From: Salipaludibacillus sp047795645
Lineage (GTDB): Bacteria > Bacillota > Bacilli > Bacillales > Salisediminibacteriaceae
DNA: 64,000 bases
Assembly: GCF_047795645.1 (NCBI RefSeq)
Contig: NZ_CP181045.1
Location: forward strand, 2,418,001-2,482,000
Direction of reading: 5' to 3'
The first letter of the stretch is position 1; each line of letters begins with the position of its first letter. Below are positions 61,733 through 64,000 of the stretch, piece by piece. The notes below the pieces were generated by a model that was given only the letters and a program-made list of their open reading frames with translations, was not told the DNA's origin and searched no databases. Position numbers and translations under genes: made by a program.

Positions 61733-64000
61733 TTACGCCTTTAGTTTAAACATACCAACGATATCCGTTATTGTCATTTTTGCTTTAGGTTGAAACTTAT
61801 CGCTACCGATGTAGTCGAGAGTTTCCTGGAAAAGCTTGCTCGTTTCTGGTCTTTTTAAATCCTTCGCATCATAGGTTCTAAAACAAGAAACAAACAATTT
61901 CCCTCTACCAACTTTTGCCTCGAATGCATAGGTCAGTCGCTTCATTCGATGAAAATTATCAACAACCTCAACGATAGGTTTAATTTGTGGATAACTATCT
62001 AAACTAATACTTGGCGCTCCATCAACAAGATGATACCATTGCCAATTTGATAAACCATCATGAGGAAATTGATTAAATAATGGGTGCTTGTTAATGATCA
62101 TTCCCATTGTTGTGCTTTCCTGTGTCGGGAACCATAAGAAATTCCAAAAAATTGGTAGGTATTTTGTGGTAACTTCATCGTACTGATTACCGCCTTTAGC
62201 CATTAACCAAACATTTCCTCCATCTAGTAAATATTGCACTACATCACGGGACATTTGATCCGTAATTGCTAATTTGGCATCTTCTTTTTTATAGCTCCGT
62301 TCTTCAATACCAATCAATTCCTCAAATCTTGCACCATATAGATAAGATTGTAAAGAATTCATGTCTGTCCAAATATCCTTTACTCCTTTAGGTAAATCTG
62401 TTCTACCAAAGGACCAAAAATCCCAACTATTTTCGATTGTTTCATGCTCATCATTTATCTTTAACTCCACATGCAAACGATACTGTGAGGAACCTTTAGT
62501 CGATGTTTCAAAGTTGATTGTCCCAAGCCTACAATTTTCCCCGGCTTTTAAATTATTTAAATCCCATTCACCTTGGTCCAAAGTTTGCTCATCAACTCTC
62601 ACTTCCCATGTTAGGCGACCTTGTTGGACATTCGCCCCATAGTTAGAAAGTTCAATATCAACTTCAGCGGTTTCACCGCCATAAAAGGTGCGTCTGTCAC
62701 TGCGCATTAACATCACTCTATCATTATTAAACTGTTTAAAGTCTTTTGGCTCTATGACATTTTTGCTATCCCAAAAAACATCAAGAATCCCTGTTGTCGC
62801 ATGACCTTGTCCAGGAAAATCACGAATATCTAGGAGTTGGATACCAGATAAATCTTTCGTACGTCTTGCTCTTTCCATAATCTCTTTATACGAACGAACC
62901 ATGTGACTTCCTGTAACTTTTTTAAACTCTTCTACTCTGTCATTCCAACCTTTTCCTTCTAAAGATTCATTAAAGGTTTCTAACCATGAAGGTTGCAAAT
63001 GACCGGTAAACTTATCAGAGAGATTTGGATCAACATACATTGTAAATTGTCCATGCTCGTGTCCGATTACTGGTTTGTCTACTAACTTTGGGAGTTCTCG
63101 GTAATCTTCTGTAGTATCTGGTGACCCTGCATATGGAAGTGCATAAGGAGGGTGCCAATTTAAAGATTGAATGAAAAAGTCTCCTTCACGGTCATGAACG
63201 GGAAGTTGACCAAACCCTGTATTATCTGTAAACAATCTTGTAGGGTCTTTCTTCCTTGCTAATTCTACTAACTCATTTAACAATGGATGCCCACTTGCAC
63301 TTATTAATTCATTTCCAAGTGCCATCATGACAAAAGAAGGATGTTCATTCAGATGTTCAATTATCCGGACAAGCTCTCTCGTTAAAAATTCATGTACTTC
63401 AACGGGAGGCGCTGTTTCACGTTCCAAATAATGAAATGACCAATGTGGCAATTCCGTTTGTACGAGCATTCCCTCTTCATCTGCAGCTTCCCAAAATGGC
63501 TTTGGTGCAGACCATCCATGTAAACGAACATGATTATAGCCATGCTCTTTTACTATTTTAAACTGTTTTTTGTAATGCTCTTTATCCCATGATGGATAAC
63601 CAGTCATCGGAAAAACACAGCAATCGACATATCCACTTAAAAATACTGGTTGTTCATTCAATAGAAATTGTTTTCCTACCGCTTTAAAATCCCGCAACCC
63701 TATTCGATGATTTTTACAGTCAATCGTCTCGTTATTTTCCATTAGTTTAATAGATACATCATATAATGAAGGAGTTTTGTCAGACCATACCTCAGCATTT
63801 TCGCCCATATCAATATGTAGATCCACTGACTCCAATTGCTGATTGCCATTCAGTTGGTGTGATACAGTTACTGGTTTCATTGCACCTTTATTGATGACTA
63901 CATTAACACTGTAAGTTTTATTGCTCGAGCGGCCTTCTCCAAGATCTACTTCCGCTCTTATATTGAATTGCTTTGGACTTTCTTCTTGCAAAAACATTAC
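61733..64000 (-). CDS. GH2-family glycosidase (5' end beyond window)
   Basis: The frame is open from the right edge to the stop at 61733 (about 755 codons seen), so the N-terminus is missing. Residues correspond to a beta-sandwich, then a TIM barrel (FLSGYVDCCVFPMTGYPSW; YNHVRLHGWSAPKPFWEAADEEG; MMALGNELISASGHP with the likely acid/base Glu) and C-terminal Ig-like and further domains. GH2 includes beta-galactosidases, beta-mannosidases and beta-glucuronidases; the subtype is not clear. It lies next to the AraC/GH35 unit and is probably part of the same pectin locus. No statement about export can be made. Confidence 0.8.
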   Translation of the reverse strand, partial: VMFLQEESPKQFNIRAEVDLGEGRSSNKTYSVNVVINKGAMKPVTVSHQLNGNQQLESVDLHIDMGENAEVWSDKTPSLYDVSIKLMENNETIDCKNHRIGLRDFKAVGKQFLLNEQPVFLSGYVDCCVFPMTGYPSWDKEHYKKQFKIVKEHGYNHVRLHGWSAPKPFWEAADEEGMLVQTELPHWSFHYLERETAPPVEVHEFLTRELVRIIEHLNEHPSFVMMALGNELISASGHPLLNELVELARKKDPTRLFTDNTGFGQLPVHDREGDFFIQSLNWHPPYALPYAGSPDTTEDYRELPKLVDKPVIGHEHGQFTMYVDPNLSDKFTGHLQPSWLETFNESLEGKGWNDRVEEFKKVTGSHMVRSYKEIMERARRTKDLSGIQLLDIRDFPGQGHATTGILDVFWDSKNVIEPKDFKQFNNDRVMLMRSDRRTFYGGETAEVDIELSNYGANVQQGRLTWEVRVDEQTLDQGEWDLNNLKAGENCRLGTINFETSTKGSSQYRLHVELKINDEHETIENSWDFWSFGRTDLPKGVKDIWTDMNSLQSYLYGARFEELIGIEERSYKKEDAKLAITDQMSRDVVQYLLDGGNVWLMAKGGNQYDEVTTKYLPIFWNFLWFPTQESTTMGMIINKHPLFNQFPHDGLSNWQWYHLVDGAPSISLDSYPQIKPIVEVVDNFHRMKRLTYAFEAKVGRGKLFVSCFRTYDAKDLKRPETSKLFQETLDYIGSDKFQPKAKMTITDIVGMFKLKA

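Noticed and set aside
1..64000. tRNA, rRNA or insertion sequences
   Set aside because: I looked for cloverleaf-like genes, including a tRNA for selenocysteine, and for transposase frames, and found none that I could support.

Overview
The window is low-GC DNA from a Gram-positive bacterium of the Bacillaceae type. Genes have strong GGAGG-type ribosome sites, secreted proteins are lipoproteins or carry Gram-positive signal peptides, there is a class D sortase, and CcpA (cre) boxes overlap promoters. The exported proteins are rich in Asp and Glu, which hints at a salt- or alkali-tolerant organism; that is an inference.

Most of the window is a pectin (rhamnogalacturonan) and rhamnose utilisation locus. 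Positions 1-3045 hold the start of a large secreted GH43-like multidomain protein. Positions 3359-8105 encode a YtfQ-YtfR-YtfT-YjfF type sugar ABC importer. Positions 8480-12779 hold a solitary sugar-binding lipoprotein with a YesN/YesM-type two-component pair. Positions 14112-30638 hold a GH106-like rhamnosidase, a YesS-like membrane AraC regulator, an LplABC-type oligosaccharide importer, YesL, a PL22 oligogalacturonate lyase, a GH105 unsaturated galacturonidase, a TIM-barrel isomerase, two related small lipoproteins and a GH115-like enzyme. A 562-codon frame (549 aa from the preferred start), lyase-like but unassigned, runs the other way at 31003-32652. An acetyl-esterase-like hydrolase and an operon of an ASRT-family protein with rhaB and rhaA follow. 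Lactaldehyde reductase, rhaD and a DeoR regulator at 44.9-48.0 kb complete the rhamnose pathway. At 54.8-64 kb come GH35, a DUF5107/TPR protein, an AraC regulator and a GH2 enzyme.

Two blocks of other content interrupt this locus. Positions 37.1-44.8 kb hold an unknown small protein, a PAP2 phosphatase, a redoxin-like lipoprotein, a sortase, a glutamine-rich protein, a TraB-family protein, a decayed CPBP protease and an orphan solute-binding protein. Positions 49.0-54.7 kb hold a persulfide/sulfur-handling operon (three TusA domains, two rhodanese domains, a persulfide-dioxygenase-like protein, DsrE and a CstR-like repressor) followed by a carbonic-anhydrase-like protein and a SulP transporter. 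Two CsoR/CstR-type palindromes lie in this operon.

The most striking observation is at 38776-39300. A thioredoxin-fold lipoprotein gene has an in-frame TGA exactly at the first Cys of its CxxC site (U-G-V-C). A hairpin just downstream has the spacing and loop expected of a bacterial SECIS element, so this is a strong candidate selenoprotein that ordinary gene calling truncates. Other unexplained items are a 52-bp tandem repeat array at 48095-48530 and a second, weaker frame with two TGA codons at 48786-48983.
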